DNA from: Aquabacterium sp.
Lineage (GTDB): Bacteria; Pseudomonadota; Gammaproteobacteria; Burkholderiales; Burkholderiaceae_C
DNA: 36,271 nucleotides
Reading direction: 5' to 3'
Assembly: GCF_014378415.1 (NCBI RefSeq)
Contig: NZ_JACMNS010000005.1
Coordinates: forward strand, 1 to 36,271
The first letter of the stretch is position 1; each line of letters starts with the position of its first letter. A program made the translations under genes and the position numbers. The notes beneath the pieces are model-generated. The model saw only the letters and a program-made list of their open reading frames with translations, was not told where the DNA came from and did no database searches. Shown in pieces: positions 8,635 through 16,124 of the stretch.

Positions 8635-9565
8635 GGTGACCTGCCGTGGCCTGCGCGGCGGCGGCCTGAGCGGTGATCACATCCGCTTGCCGGGCCTGGT
8701 CCAGCAATACGCCCAGTTCGGGCAGCTTGTGGTCCCATTCAAGCAAGGTGGGCTGTGCGCCAAAGCGATGCACGGCGGCGGCGTAAACCTGCCACACCAC
8801 CGGTTGCACGATGGCGCTGTGGTCGTCCACCACCAGTTGTCTCGCGGCGGTGGGTGTTTGAAAGCCGGCCAGGTGCACCTCACCCACCAGCCCGGGCGGC
8901 AGGGCCTGCACAAACGCCAGGGCGTGTGCGCCTGCAGCCTCCAGGTCTGACGCCAACGTGGCCTCGTCCGAGCTTGATCGGCCCTGGCGCACGGCATTCA
9001 ATCCATTGACCACGAGGTTGTTGACGTCCAGCAGCAGCTGGCAGCCGCTGCGTTGGCACAGCGATGCCAGGAATTGCGGCTCGGGGATTTGATCGTCCAC
9101 GTAGCTCAGGTAGGCGGACAGGTTCTCGACCAGCATGGGGCGCCGCAAGCGCGACTGCACCTCGTCGACGTTGCGCACCAGGATGTCGAGTGAGGCGCGG
9201 GTGAAGGCCACGGGCAGCAGGTCGCTGGCATGCACGGTGTCGCCGCCCGGCCAGGCGCCCCGGGCAAAGCAGGCGTGGTCGGACACCCGAATGGGATCAA
9301 TCCGCTCAACCAGCCTGGCCAGCTTGTCCAGGTTGCCCGCGTCCAGCCCGCAGGCCGAACCCAGTGACAGACCCACGCCGTGCAGACTCACGGGGTAGTG
9401 CGCCCGAGCGGCAGTCAGCACGGCCAGGGCCGCCCCGCCGTCACCAAAGAAGTTCTCGGAGTGAACCTCGATGAACCCCAAGGGCGGCAAGTGCGCCATC
9501 AGAGCCTGGTAGTGCGGCTGGCGCAGGCCGATGCCGGCCAAGGCGCTGGCGGGGATGTCCGCCAT
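8624..9565 (-). CDS. bufB: DUF692 family MNIO enzyme (BufB/HvfB)
   Basis: Multinuclear non-heme iron-dependent oxidative enzyme of the DUF692 family, with a TIM-barrel fold; relatives modify cysteine or asparagine residues in ribosomal peptides. Family stretches are visible in order: GIGLRQPHY at the N-terminus, EVHSENFF, SLHGVGLSLGS, RVSDHACFA, ENLSAYLSY, LLDVNNLVVN, EVHLAGF, DDHSAIV and LLEWDHKLP. These supply the histidine, aspartate and glutamate residues expected to bind iron. Length (313) is normal. The start lies five bases after the stop of the precursor gene and the end overlaps bufC by 11 bases. The likely job is to modify the cysteines of the product of the gene before it; the substrate pairing is inferred from the operon. 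Confidence 0.92.
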   Translation of the reverse strand: MADIPASALAGIGLRQPHYQALMAHLPPLGFIEVHSENFFGDGGAALAVLTAARAHYPVSLHGVGLSLGSACGLDAGNLDKLARLVERIDPIRVSDHACFARGAWPGGDTVHASDLLPVAFTRASLDILVRNVDEVQSRLRRPMLVENLSAYLSYVDDQIPEPQFLASLCQRSGCQLLLDVNNLVVNGLNAVRQGRSSSDEATLASDLEAAGAHALAFVQALPPGLVGEVHLAGFQTPTAARQLVVDDHSAIVQPVVWQVYAAAVHRFGAQPTLLEWDHKLPELGVLLDQARQADVITAQAAAAQATAGHHEY

Positions 9566-9570
9566 CCGCT

Positions 9571-9867
9571 TTACTTCTTGTCGGCTTTGGCCACGGCGAT
9601 CTTGGCTTCTTCAGCCGTCAGGCCGCCCAGTTTGGCGCAGGTGCCCTTGGCCACCAGCTTCCATTCGCCGGGCGCCTTGTCCAGCGTGGACTGGCCGGCG
9701 CAGGAGTGGCTGCCCGAGAGGTTGGCGCAGCTGTTTTCGCCCGCCTTGGCAATGCCAAAGCACTTTTCCTTGCCTTTTTCAGCGCCCATGTCGGCCGAAG
9801 CTTGAGATACCAGGCCCAAAGCCATGACGGAGGCGAGGGCGGAGGACAGCAGTTGACGTTGGTTCAT
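9571..9867 (-). CDS. bufA: DUF2282/BufA1-type cysteine-rich bufferin precursor
   Basis: Small secreted precursor of 98 residues. Residues 1-25 form a typical signal peptide ending in an ASA-type site, followed by a soluble part with four cysteines: C36 (KCFG), C47 (NSCAN), C56 (SHSCAG) and C77 (GTCAK). This pattern and the [18 protein letters not shown] and W-x-L-V-x-K-G-T-C spacing are those of DUF2282 proteins, recently described as bufferins. Those are periplasmic copper-binding peptides in which an MNIO enzyme converts cysteines to thiooxazoles. The ATG at 9867 is chosen because a GGAG Shine-Dalgarno sits eight bases before it and the signal peptide begins there. A longer frame reaching 10008 has no such support. 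It is the first gene of bufA-bufB-bufC. Copper as the ligand is family knowledge, not shown here. Confidence 0.9.
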   Translation of the reverse strand: MNQRQLLSSALASVMALGLVSQASADMGAEKGKEKCFGIAKAGENSCANLSGSHSCAGQSTLDKAPGEWKLVAKGTCAKLGGLTAEEAKIAVAKADKK

Positions 9868-9978
9868 TTTGTAGACTCCAAAGAAGTGGTTGGCAGTGAA
9901 GCGGCTGCATCGGCCGCTGATTTCTTGGTCGTTGGGCGCCCGAAAATCTGACACTGGGGCCCCTGATTTCCATTTGCC

Positions 9979-10008
9979 GTGAAAAACTGCCTCATATGGC
10001 AGTTTCAC
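9979..10008. promoter_or_regulatory. Inverted repeat between bufA and the divergent ATPase gene
   Basis: Arms GTGAAA-AA-CTGCC and GGCAG-TTTCAC flank a TCATAT centre, so the two sides are complementary apart from two extra A bases in the left arm. It lies in the 211-bp divergent gap between bufA and the gspE-like gene, about 110 bases from the bufA start and 70 from the ATPase start. It could be an operator for either side. Two smaller inverted repeats (9900-9918, and GGGCGCCC at 9934-9941) lie in the presumed bufA leader. Confidence 0.4.
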
Positions 10009-10078
10009 GATCCTAGGCTATTTCATAGCATGGCAACCATTCACGACCGCCGTTGGTGCGTGGAACGTTAGGAGTGTC

Positions 10079-12661
10079 ATGTCTGATTCACCATTGCCGC
10101 CGCTGAACTGGGAGGGTGCCTTGAGCCAGCTCGAATCGAGCACGCCCGGGTCGGCCGATTCGGCGGACCAGGATCAGTCGATGATCGACAACGAAAGTGG
10201 TGCGTTCCTGTGGCCCACACCGCCTTTCGCCGCTTACCCGGCCGCCCGCCAGCAAACCGAGCACGAAGCCTGCCAAATCGAAGGCCTCAATGGCCGGATC
10301 ATGAAAGGGCGCCTGAGCTTTTTCGTGCCTGACGAGGAGGTGGCCCACATCCAGGTGCCACCGTCGCGCACCACCATGGCCCTGCGCTTTGGCCAGTTCC
10401 GCACCTTGTTGCTCACCAACCCCATCAAGCCCAAGCGGGCGGCGGATGGGCAGGACCCTCACGCCTCCATGCTGGGGCACCGCGCCAGTGTTGACTTCAA
10501 GGTGAAGTTCAAGGCCGGAGGGCAGATCGAAGGCCAGACCATGGGCCACCGGGAAGCCGAATTCGGCATTTTTCTGTTCCCGCCCGTGGGTGACGAGGGG
10601 GCGGTGCAGCGCTTGTTCGTGGGGCGCGAGGTGTTGGCGGCATTCGAAGTGGGCGGCAAGATCGGCGAGATCCTGGTCAACACGAAGGCGGTAACGCAAG
10701 AGCAGGTGGAGCAGGCGGTTGAAGTGCAAAACCAGATGCGCAACCAGAAGCTGGGCGACATCCTGCTGACCCAGCAGGTGGTCTCGCCTGAGCAGTTGCT
10801 GGCCGCCATTGAGCAACAGGGCAAGATGCCCATGGTGCGCATCGGCGAAGCGCTGATGGCCCTGGGCATGATCAACCATGCCCAACTTGAAGACGCCCTA
10901 GAGCGCCAAAAGCGAGATCGCAGCGTGCCGCTGGGCGAGTTGTTGGTCAGCCAGGGCCTGGTGTCGCGGCTTGACTTGCAAACGGCCCTGGCGCGCAAGA
11001 TGGGCTACCCCTTGGTTGACCTGGACAAGTTCCCGATCGAGGCTGAAGGGCTGCGCAAAGTGCCGTTCACGGTGGCTCACCGCCTGATGACGGTGCCCTT
11101 GCTCCTGCGAGATGGCAGTCTGATCGTCGCGGTTGAAGACCCCAGCAAGCGCCTGACCCTGTCTGAACTCGAATTCATCACCCAGTGCAAGATCGTGCCG
11201 GTGTTGGCCCAGCACACCCAGCTTGAATTCGCGATCAAGGACGCGTACAGCAAGATTGGCGCCGACGTCAGCGCCGATGTCTATGGACGCGCCACGAGTG
11301 TTCAGAACAGCGACTTTGACGTAGAGCCTCAAAGCTCCAATTCGTTGATGGAGGACCTGGAGAAGCAGAACGAGGAATCCAACTCGCGCGAAGACGACCA
11401 CCCGATTGAGCAAAGCGACAACTCGCTGGTGCGTCTGATCAACACCATGATCATCGAGGCGCATGCGCAGGGCGTCTCTGACATCCACGTCGAGAGCTAC
11501 CCCGGCAAGGAAAAGATCAAGATCCGCTTCCGCAAGGATGGTGTGCTCATGCCCTACCTGGAGCTGCCGCCCAACTACCGCAGCGCCATGATCGCCCGCA
11601 TCAAGATCATGTGCGACCTGGACATCTCCGAGCGACGCAAGCCGCAGGACGGCAAGATCAACTTCGCCAAGTTCGTGCCGCAGCACAAGATTGAGCTGCG
11701 CGTGGCCGCCATCCCCACCAACAACGGGATGGAAGACATCGTCATGCGGATTTTGGCCTCGGCCAAACCCTTGCCGCTGGACAATATTGGGCTGAGCCCG
11801 AGCAACCTGTCGCGCTTGAAAGAAGCGATGGAGCGGCCTTATGGCCTGGTGTTGTGCGTGGGGCCCACCGGTTCTGGCAAAACCACCACCTTGCACTCAG
11901 CGCTCAGCTTCATCAATGTGCCCGAGCGCAAGATCTGGACGGCCGAAGATCCAGTCGAAATCACCCAGCCCGGCCTGCGCCAGGTGCAGATCAATCCCAA
12001 GATTGACTGGACCTTTGCCAAGGCCTTGCGCGCCTTCCTGCGGGCCGATCCCGATGTGATCATGGTGGGCGAAATGCGCGACCAGGAAACCGCCAGCATG
12101 GGCGTCGAAGCCTCGCTGACCGGCCACTTGGTGCTGTCCACCCTGCACACCAACAGTGCGCCCGAAACTGTCACGCGCCTGATCGACATGGGCCTGGACC
12201 CCTTCAATTTTGCCGACTCGTTGCTGGTGGTGCTGGCGCAGCGCCTGGTGCGCCGCCTGTGCGCGCAATGCAAAGTGGCCGAACCCGCCACCGAAGAAGA
12301 CATCGACATCCTGCTGCGCGACTTCCTGCAGGTGTCACCCAAGGACGTGCCTGAGTTCGATCGGGACCATGTTCACAAGGATTGGGTGGACCGCTTTGGC
12401 CGCGAGGGCCGGCTCATGAAGTACCACAACCCGGGCTGCGCTCACTGCAACCAGACGGGCTACAAGGGCCGTGCCGGCCTGCACGAATTGATGTCCATGA
12501 GCCGTGAATTGCGCCACATGATCCAGACCGGCGGCCGCGCGGAACAGATCCAGCAACAAGCTTTGCGCGAGGGCATGCGGACCTTGCGGCAAGACGGGAT
12601 CGAGAAGGTTTTGATGGGCATCACGAGCATGGAAGAAGTGCGTGCCACCAGCAACTCTTGA
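10079..12661 (+). CDS. Orphan GspE/PilB-type secretion ATPase with four MshEN-like repeats
   Basis: Assembly ATPase of the type II secretion / type IV pilus superfamily. In 860 residues I see four parts. (1) A low-complexity acidic start (1-55) and an unrecognised, probably beta-rich domain (about 60-190). (2) Four tandem 24-residue MshEN-like motifs starting at K194, K224, R254 and P284, running into the usual GspE N-terminal fold to about 395. (3) An acidic linker (405-445). (4) A full ATPase core: Walker A GPTGSGKT (595-602), Asp box TAEDPVE (621-627), Walker B region DPDVIMVGE (657-665), His box STLHTNSAPE. A zinc site follows with C728/C731 and C787/C790. MshEN motifs bind c-di-GMP in MshE. 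No gspF, pilC or pilin gene is nearby, so its machine is unknown. An AGGAG lies four bases before the ATG. Confidence 0.9.
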   Translation: MSDSPLPPLNWEGALSQLESSTPGSADSADQDQSMIDNESGAFLWPTPPFAAYPAARQQTEHEACQIEGLNGRIMKGRLSFFVPDEEVAHIQVPPSRTTMALRFGQFRTLLLTNPIKPKRAADGQDPHASMLGHRASVDFKVKFKAGGQIEGQTMGHREAEFGIFLFPPVGDEGAVQRLFVGREVLAAFEVGGKIGEILVNTKAVTQEQVEQAVEVQNQMRNQKLGDILLTQQVVSPEQLLAAIEQQGKMPMVRIGEALMALGMINHAQLEDALERQKRDRSVPLGELLVSQGLVSRLDLQTALARKMGYPLVDLDKFPIEAEGLRKVPFTVAHRLMTVPLLLRDGSLIVAVEDPSKRLTLSELEFITQCKIVPVLAQHTQLEFAIKDAYSKIGADVSADVYGRATSVQNSDFDVEPQSSNSLMEDLEKQNEESNSREDDHPIEQSDNSLVRLINTMIIEAHAQGVSDIHVESYPGKEKIKIRFRKDGVLMPYLELPPNYRSAMIARIKIMCDLDISERRKPQDGKINFAKFVPQHKIELRVAAIPTNNGMEDIVMRILASAKPLPLDNIGLSPSNLSRLKEAMERPYGLVLCVGPTGSGKTTTLHSALSFINVPERKIWTAEDPVEITQPGLRQVQINPKIDWTFAKALRAFLRADPDVIMVGEMRDQETASMGVEASLTGHLVLSTLHTNSAPETVTRLIDMGLDPFNFADSLLVVLAQRLVRRLCAQCKVAEPATEEDIDILLRDFLQVSPKDVPEFDRDHVHKDWVDRFGREGRLMKYHNPGCAHCNQTGYKGRAGLHELMSMSRELRHMIQTGGRAEQIQQQALREGMRTLRQDGIEKVLMGITSMEEVRATSNS
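10658..10999 (+). repeat. Four tandem 30-residue MshEN-like repeats inside the ATPase
   Basis: Counting residues from the ATG at 10079, the motif copies occupy 194-217 (KIGEILV...VEVQ), 224-247 (KLGDILL...IEQQ), 254-277 (RIGEALM...LERQ) and 284-307 (PLGELLV...LARK). Each is 24 residues with a six-residue spacer, so the period is exactly 30. The first three keep the basic residue, the following glycine and the final Gln. The fourth has lost the basic residue (P284) and the Gln (K307). Known MshEN domains have two such motifs. Confidence 0.75.
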
Positions 12662-12890
12662 CGTTGTTGTGCCCGTGCCGCACGCTGGCTTTGAAAAAGG
12701 TGCAAGATAAGCACCAATGAAGTCACAGATCAGCCCTGTCTTCTTCTGGTTATTCGGGGTATGAACAAGGGGTGATTTCAGCGATCTTTGGTGTTATGGC
12801 GATGCTTGTGTGCTCGCGCCGGGCCACCAGACGGATATCCGGCAGTTCACCCTAGCGTCGATGGCTTGTGTCGATGTCTCGGAGGTCTGC

Positions 12891-14813
12891 ATGGACGTGA
12901 TCAGTAACTTCGCCGCTCGCTACGAGCGCACTCGTGAAGAAGAGTATTCCCTGGAGGAATACTTGGACATCTGCAAACGCGATAAAAACGCCTACGCGAC
13001 GGCTGCCGAACGCATGCTGCAAGCCATTGGCGAGCCGCAGACGATTGACACCCGCAACGACACGCGCCTGTCTCGCATCTTTGCCAACAAGGTCATCAGA
13101 ATCTACCCGGCGTTCGAAGAGTTCTACGGCATGGAAGACGCCATCGAACAGGTGGTGAGCTACTTCCGCCACGCCGCGCAGGGCCTGGAAGAAAAGAAGC
13201 AAATTTTGTATTTGCTGGGCCCGGTGGGCGGCGGCAAATCGTCGATTGCCGAACGCCTCAAGCAACTGGCCGAGCGCGTGCCTTTCTACGCGATCAAGGG
13301 GTCGCCGGTCAACGAATCGCCCCTGGGCCTGTTCGAGCCCACCGAAGACGGACCCATCCTGGAAGCCGAGTACGGCATCCCGCGCCGCTACCTGCAACGC
13401 ATCCTCAGCCCCTGGGCGGTCAAGCGCCTGGACGAATACGGTGGCGACATCCGCAAGTTCCGCGTCGTCAAGCGCTACCCCAGCGTGCTCAAGCAGGTCG
13501 GCATCGCCAAGACCGAACCGGGCGACGAAAACAACCAGGACATCAGCTCCCTGGTCGGCAAGGTTGACATCCGCAAGCTGGAAACCTATGCGCAGGATGA
13601 CCCGGATGCCTACAGCTACTCTGGCGGCCTGTGCCTGGCCAACCAGGGCCTGCTCGAATTCGTTGAAATGTTCAAGGCCCCCATCAAGGTTTTGCACCCC
13701 TTGCTGACGGCCACGCAAGAAGGCAACTACAAGGGCACCGAAGGCTTTGGCGCCATCCCCTTTGACGGCGTCGTGCTGGCGCACAGCAACGAAAGCGAAT
13801 GGAAGGCCTTCCGCAACAACAAGAACAACGAAGCCTTCCTCGACCGGATCTACATCGTCAAGGTGCCGTACTGCCTGCGCGTGTCAGAGGAAATCAAGAT
13901 TTACGAAAAGCTGGTGCGCACTTCGTCCTTGTCCAAGGCGCCTTGCGCCCCGGGCACGTTCAAGATGATGTCGCAGTTTGCCATCTTGACCCGCCTGAAG
14001 GAGCCAGAAAACTCCAGCACCTACAGCAAGATGCAGGTCTACGATGGCGAGAACCTCAAGGACACTGACCCCAAGGCCAAGTCGCTGCAGGAGTACCGCG
14101 ACTATGCCGGCGTGGACGAGGGCATGATTGGCGTGTCCACCCGCTTCGCATTCAAGATTCTGTCCAAGGTGTTCAACTTTGACAACGCTGAAGTGGCGGC
14201 CAACCCGGTGCACCTGATGTACGTGCTGGAGCAGCAGATCGAGCGCGAGCAGTTCCCGGCGGAGCTGGAAGCCAAGTACATCGCCTACATCAAGGAATCG
14301 CTGTCACCCCGTTACGCCGAGTTCATTGGCAAGGAGATCCAGACGGCCTACCTTGAAAGCTACAGTGAATACGGCCAGAACATCTTTGACCGCTACGTGA
14401 CCTACGCCGACTACTGGATCCAGGACCAGGAATACCGCGACAACGACACTGGCGAGAGCTTTGACCGTGGCGCGCTCAATGGCGAGTTGGAGAAGATCGA
14501 AAAGCCCGCGGGCATCTCCAACCCCAAGGATTTCCGCAACGAGATCGTCAACTTTGTGCTGCGGGCGCGGGCCAACAACGGCGGCAAAAACCCGCTGTGG
14601 ACCAGCTACGAGAAGCTGCGCACGGTGATCGAGAAGAAGATGTTCAGCAACACCGAAGAGTTGTTGCCGGTGATCAGCTTCAACGCCAAGGCCAGCGCCG
14701 ACGAGGTCAAGAAGCACGAGGATTTTGTCAACCGCATGGTTGAAAAGGGCTACACCGCCAAGCAGGTCCGCCTGCTCTGCGAATGGTATTTACGCGTTCG
14801 AAAGTCGTCCTAA
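12891..14813 (+). CDS. prkA: PrkA family serine protein kinase (YeaG-like)
   Basis: AAA-like protein kinase of the PrkA/YeaG family, linked in enterobacteria to survival under nitrogen and carbon starvation. The 640 residues contain the family P-loop GPVGGGKSS near residues 110-118 in the N-terminal PrkA AAA domain, followed by the C-terminal PrkA kinase domain (about 400-640). ATG 12891 is preferred because GGAGG (12881-12885) lies five bases ahead and MDVISNFAARY resembles known N-termini. An in-frame start at 12810 would add 27 unconserved residues. It is the first gene of prkA-yeaH-spoVR, the conserved order for this module. The 229-bp upstream gap has no promoter I can name with confidence. 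Confidence 0.95.
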   Translation: MDVISNFAARYERTREEEYSLEEYLDICKRDKNAYATAAERMLQAIGEPQTIDTRNDTRLSRIFANKVIRIYPAFEEFYGMEDAIEQVVSYFRHAAQGLEEKKQILYLLGPVGGGKSSIAERLKQLAERVPFYAIKGSPVNESPLGLFEPTEDGPILEAEYGIPRRYLQRILSPWAVKRLDEYGGDIRKFRVVKRYPSVLKQVGIAKTEPGDENNQDISSLVGKVDIRKLETYAQDDPDAYSYSGGLCLANQGLLEFVEMFKAPIKVLHPLLTATQEGNYKGTEGFGAIPFDGVVLAHSNESEWKAFRNNKNNEAFLDRIYIVKVPYCLRVSEEIKIYEKLVRTSSLSKAPCAPGTFKMMSQFAILTRLKEPENSSTYSKMQVYDGENLKDTDPKAKSLQEYRDYAGVDEGMIGVSTRFAFKILSKVFNFDNAEVAANPVHLMYVLEQQIEREQFPAELEAKYIAYIKESLSPRYAEFIGKEIQTAYLESYSEYGQNIFDRYVTYADYWIQDQEYRDNDTGESFDRGALNGELEKIEKPAGISNPKDFRNEIVNFVLRARANNGGKNPLWTSYEKLRTVIEKKMFSNTEELLPVISFNAKASADEVKKHEDFVNRMVEKGYTAKQVRLLCEWYLRVRKSS

Positions 14814-14825
14814 AACGGAGTCCCG

Positions 14826-16124
14826 ATGCGGCAACACATCATTGACCGACGGCTTGCTGGCAAAAACAAGTCGATCGGTAATCGCGAACGCTTCCTTAGG
14901 CGTTACCGCGACAAGGTTCGCGATGCGGTGCAGCGGGCCATCAATGGACGCAGCATCCGGGACATCGAAAAAGGCGAAGACATCGCGATCCCCAAGCGCG
15001 ACCTGTCCGAGCCGGTGTTCAGCCACGGCCAGGGCGGCATCCGCGATGTGGTGCACCCGGGCAACCGCGAGTACGTGCGAGGTGACCGCATCGAGCGGCC
15101 ACCGGGCGGGGGCGGGCAGGGCAGCGGGTCGGGCGAGGCCAGCGATTCCGGCGAGGGTGAAGACGACTTTGTCTTCTCGCTCAGCAAGGAAGAGTTCATG
15201 CAGGTCTTTTTTGAAGACCTGGCCTTGCCCAACATGGTCAAAACTGCCCTGGCCGAGATCCCCGAGTGGAAAAGCCAGCGCGCGGGTTACTCCAACGATG
15301 GCACGGCCAGCAACCTGCACGTGGTGCGCTCCATGCGCGGAGCCTTGGGGCGGCGCATTGCCCTGGGCGCGGGGCTTCGCCGTGAGTTGAAAGAGCTGGA
15401 AGAGCACCTGGCCACGTTGCGCGCCGAGGATGAGGCTGGCGACGCTGCCCTGGTGTTGGAACATGCCCATGAAATCGAGGCGCTGGAAGCGCGCATCGAC
15501 CATTTGCGGGCTCGGGTGCGCGGCATTCCTTTCCTGGACCCGATCGACCTGCGCTACCGCAGCCGAATCAAGGTGCCAGTGCCCACCACCAAGGCTGTGA
15601 TGTTCTGCGTGATGGACATCTCAGGCTCGATGGACGAGCAGCGCAAGGAGTTGTCCAAGCGCATTTTCATCCTGCTGTACCTGTTCCTGACCCGGCACTA
15701 CGACAAGATCGAATTGGTCTTCATCCGGCATCACACGCAGGCGCAGGAAGTGACCGAAGACGAGTTCTTCCACGCGACCGAAACCGGGGGCACCGTGGTG
15801 TCCAGCGCGCTGGTGTTGCTGGACGAGATCATCACCGCGCGCTACCCCACCAACGAGTGGAACCTGTACGTGGCCCAAGCCAGCGATGGCGACAACTGGC
15901 ACCACGATTCGGCCCGTTGCCGCGAGATCCTGGAAAACAAGATCCTGCCCCTGGTGCGCTATTTTGCTTATGTGCAAGTGGCGCAAACGGAGCAAAATTT
16001 ATGGGATGAGTACATGGGCCTGAGCGAATCGCACAAGCAATTCGCGATGCGCAAGGTGCTGGATGCCTCGCAGATCTACCCCGTGTTCCGTGAACTGTTC
16101 AAGAAGGAAGGGGCAGATTCATGA
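14826..16124 (+). CDS. yeaH: YeaH/YhbH family protein (DUF444, VWA-like)
   Basis: DUF444 protein of 432 residues whose gene nearly always sits beside prkA. The N-terminus (IIDRRLAGKNKSIGNRERFLRRYR) is the family hallmark. A glycine- and serine-rich linker follows at about 95-115. The C-terminal half is a von Willebrand A-like domain with an intact metal-site motif D264-I-S266-G-S268. Other family stretches are IPFLDPIDLRYR and the ETGGTVVSSAL loop. A GGAG lies five bases before the ATG, 12 bases after prkA, and its stop overlaps the spoVR start (ATGA). The biochemical role is unknown; a partner or substrate of PrkA is the usual suggestion. Confidence 0.94.
   Translation: MRQHIIDRRLAGKNKSIGNRERFLRRYRDKVRDAVQRAINGRSIRDIEKGEDIAIPKRDLSEPVFSHGQGGIRDVVHPGNREYVRGDRIERPPGGGGQGSGSGEASDSGEGEDDFVFSLSKEEFMQVFFEDLALPNMVKTALAEIPEWKSQRAGYSNDGTASNLHVVRSMRGALGRRIALGAGLRRELKELEEHLATLRAEDEAGDAALVLEHAHEIEALEARIDHLRARVRGIPFLDPIDLRYRSRIKVPVPTTKAVMFCVMDISGSMDEQRKELSKRIFILLYLFLTRHYDKIELVFIRHHTQAQEVTEDEFFHATETGGTVVSSALVLLDEIITARYPTNEWNLYVAQASDGDNWHHDSARCREILENKILPLVRYFAYVQVAQTEQNLWDEYMGLSESHKQFAMRKVLDASQIYPVFRELFKKEGADS

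Noticed and set aside
9868-10008. Upstream extension of the bufA frame to 10008.
   Set aside because: The ATG at 9867 has a GGAG and begins a clean signal peptide; the extension is not exported-protein-like and would include the inverted repeat.
12699-12715. GGTGC/GCACC inverted repeat after the ATPase gene as its terminator.
   Set aside because: Only a 5-bp stem, and the T-rich side faces the wrong strand, where no gene lies.
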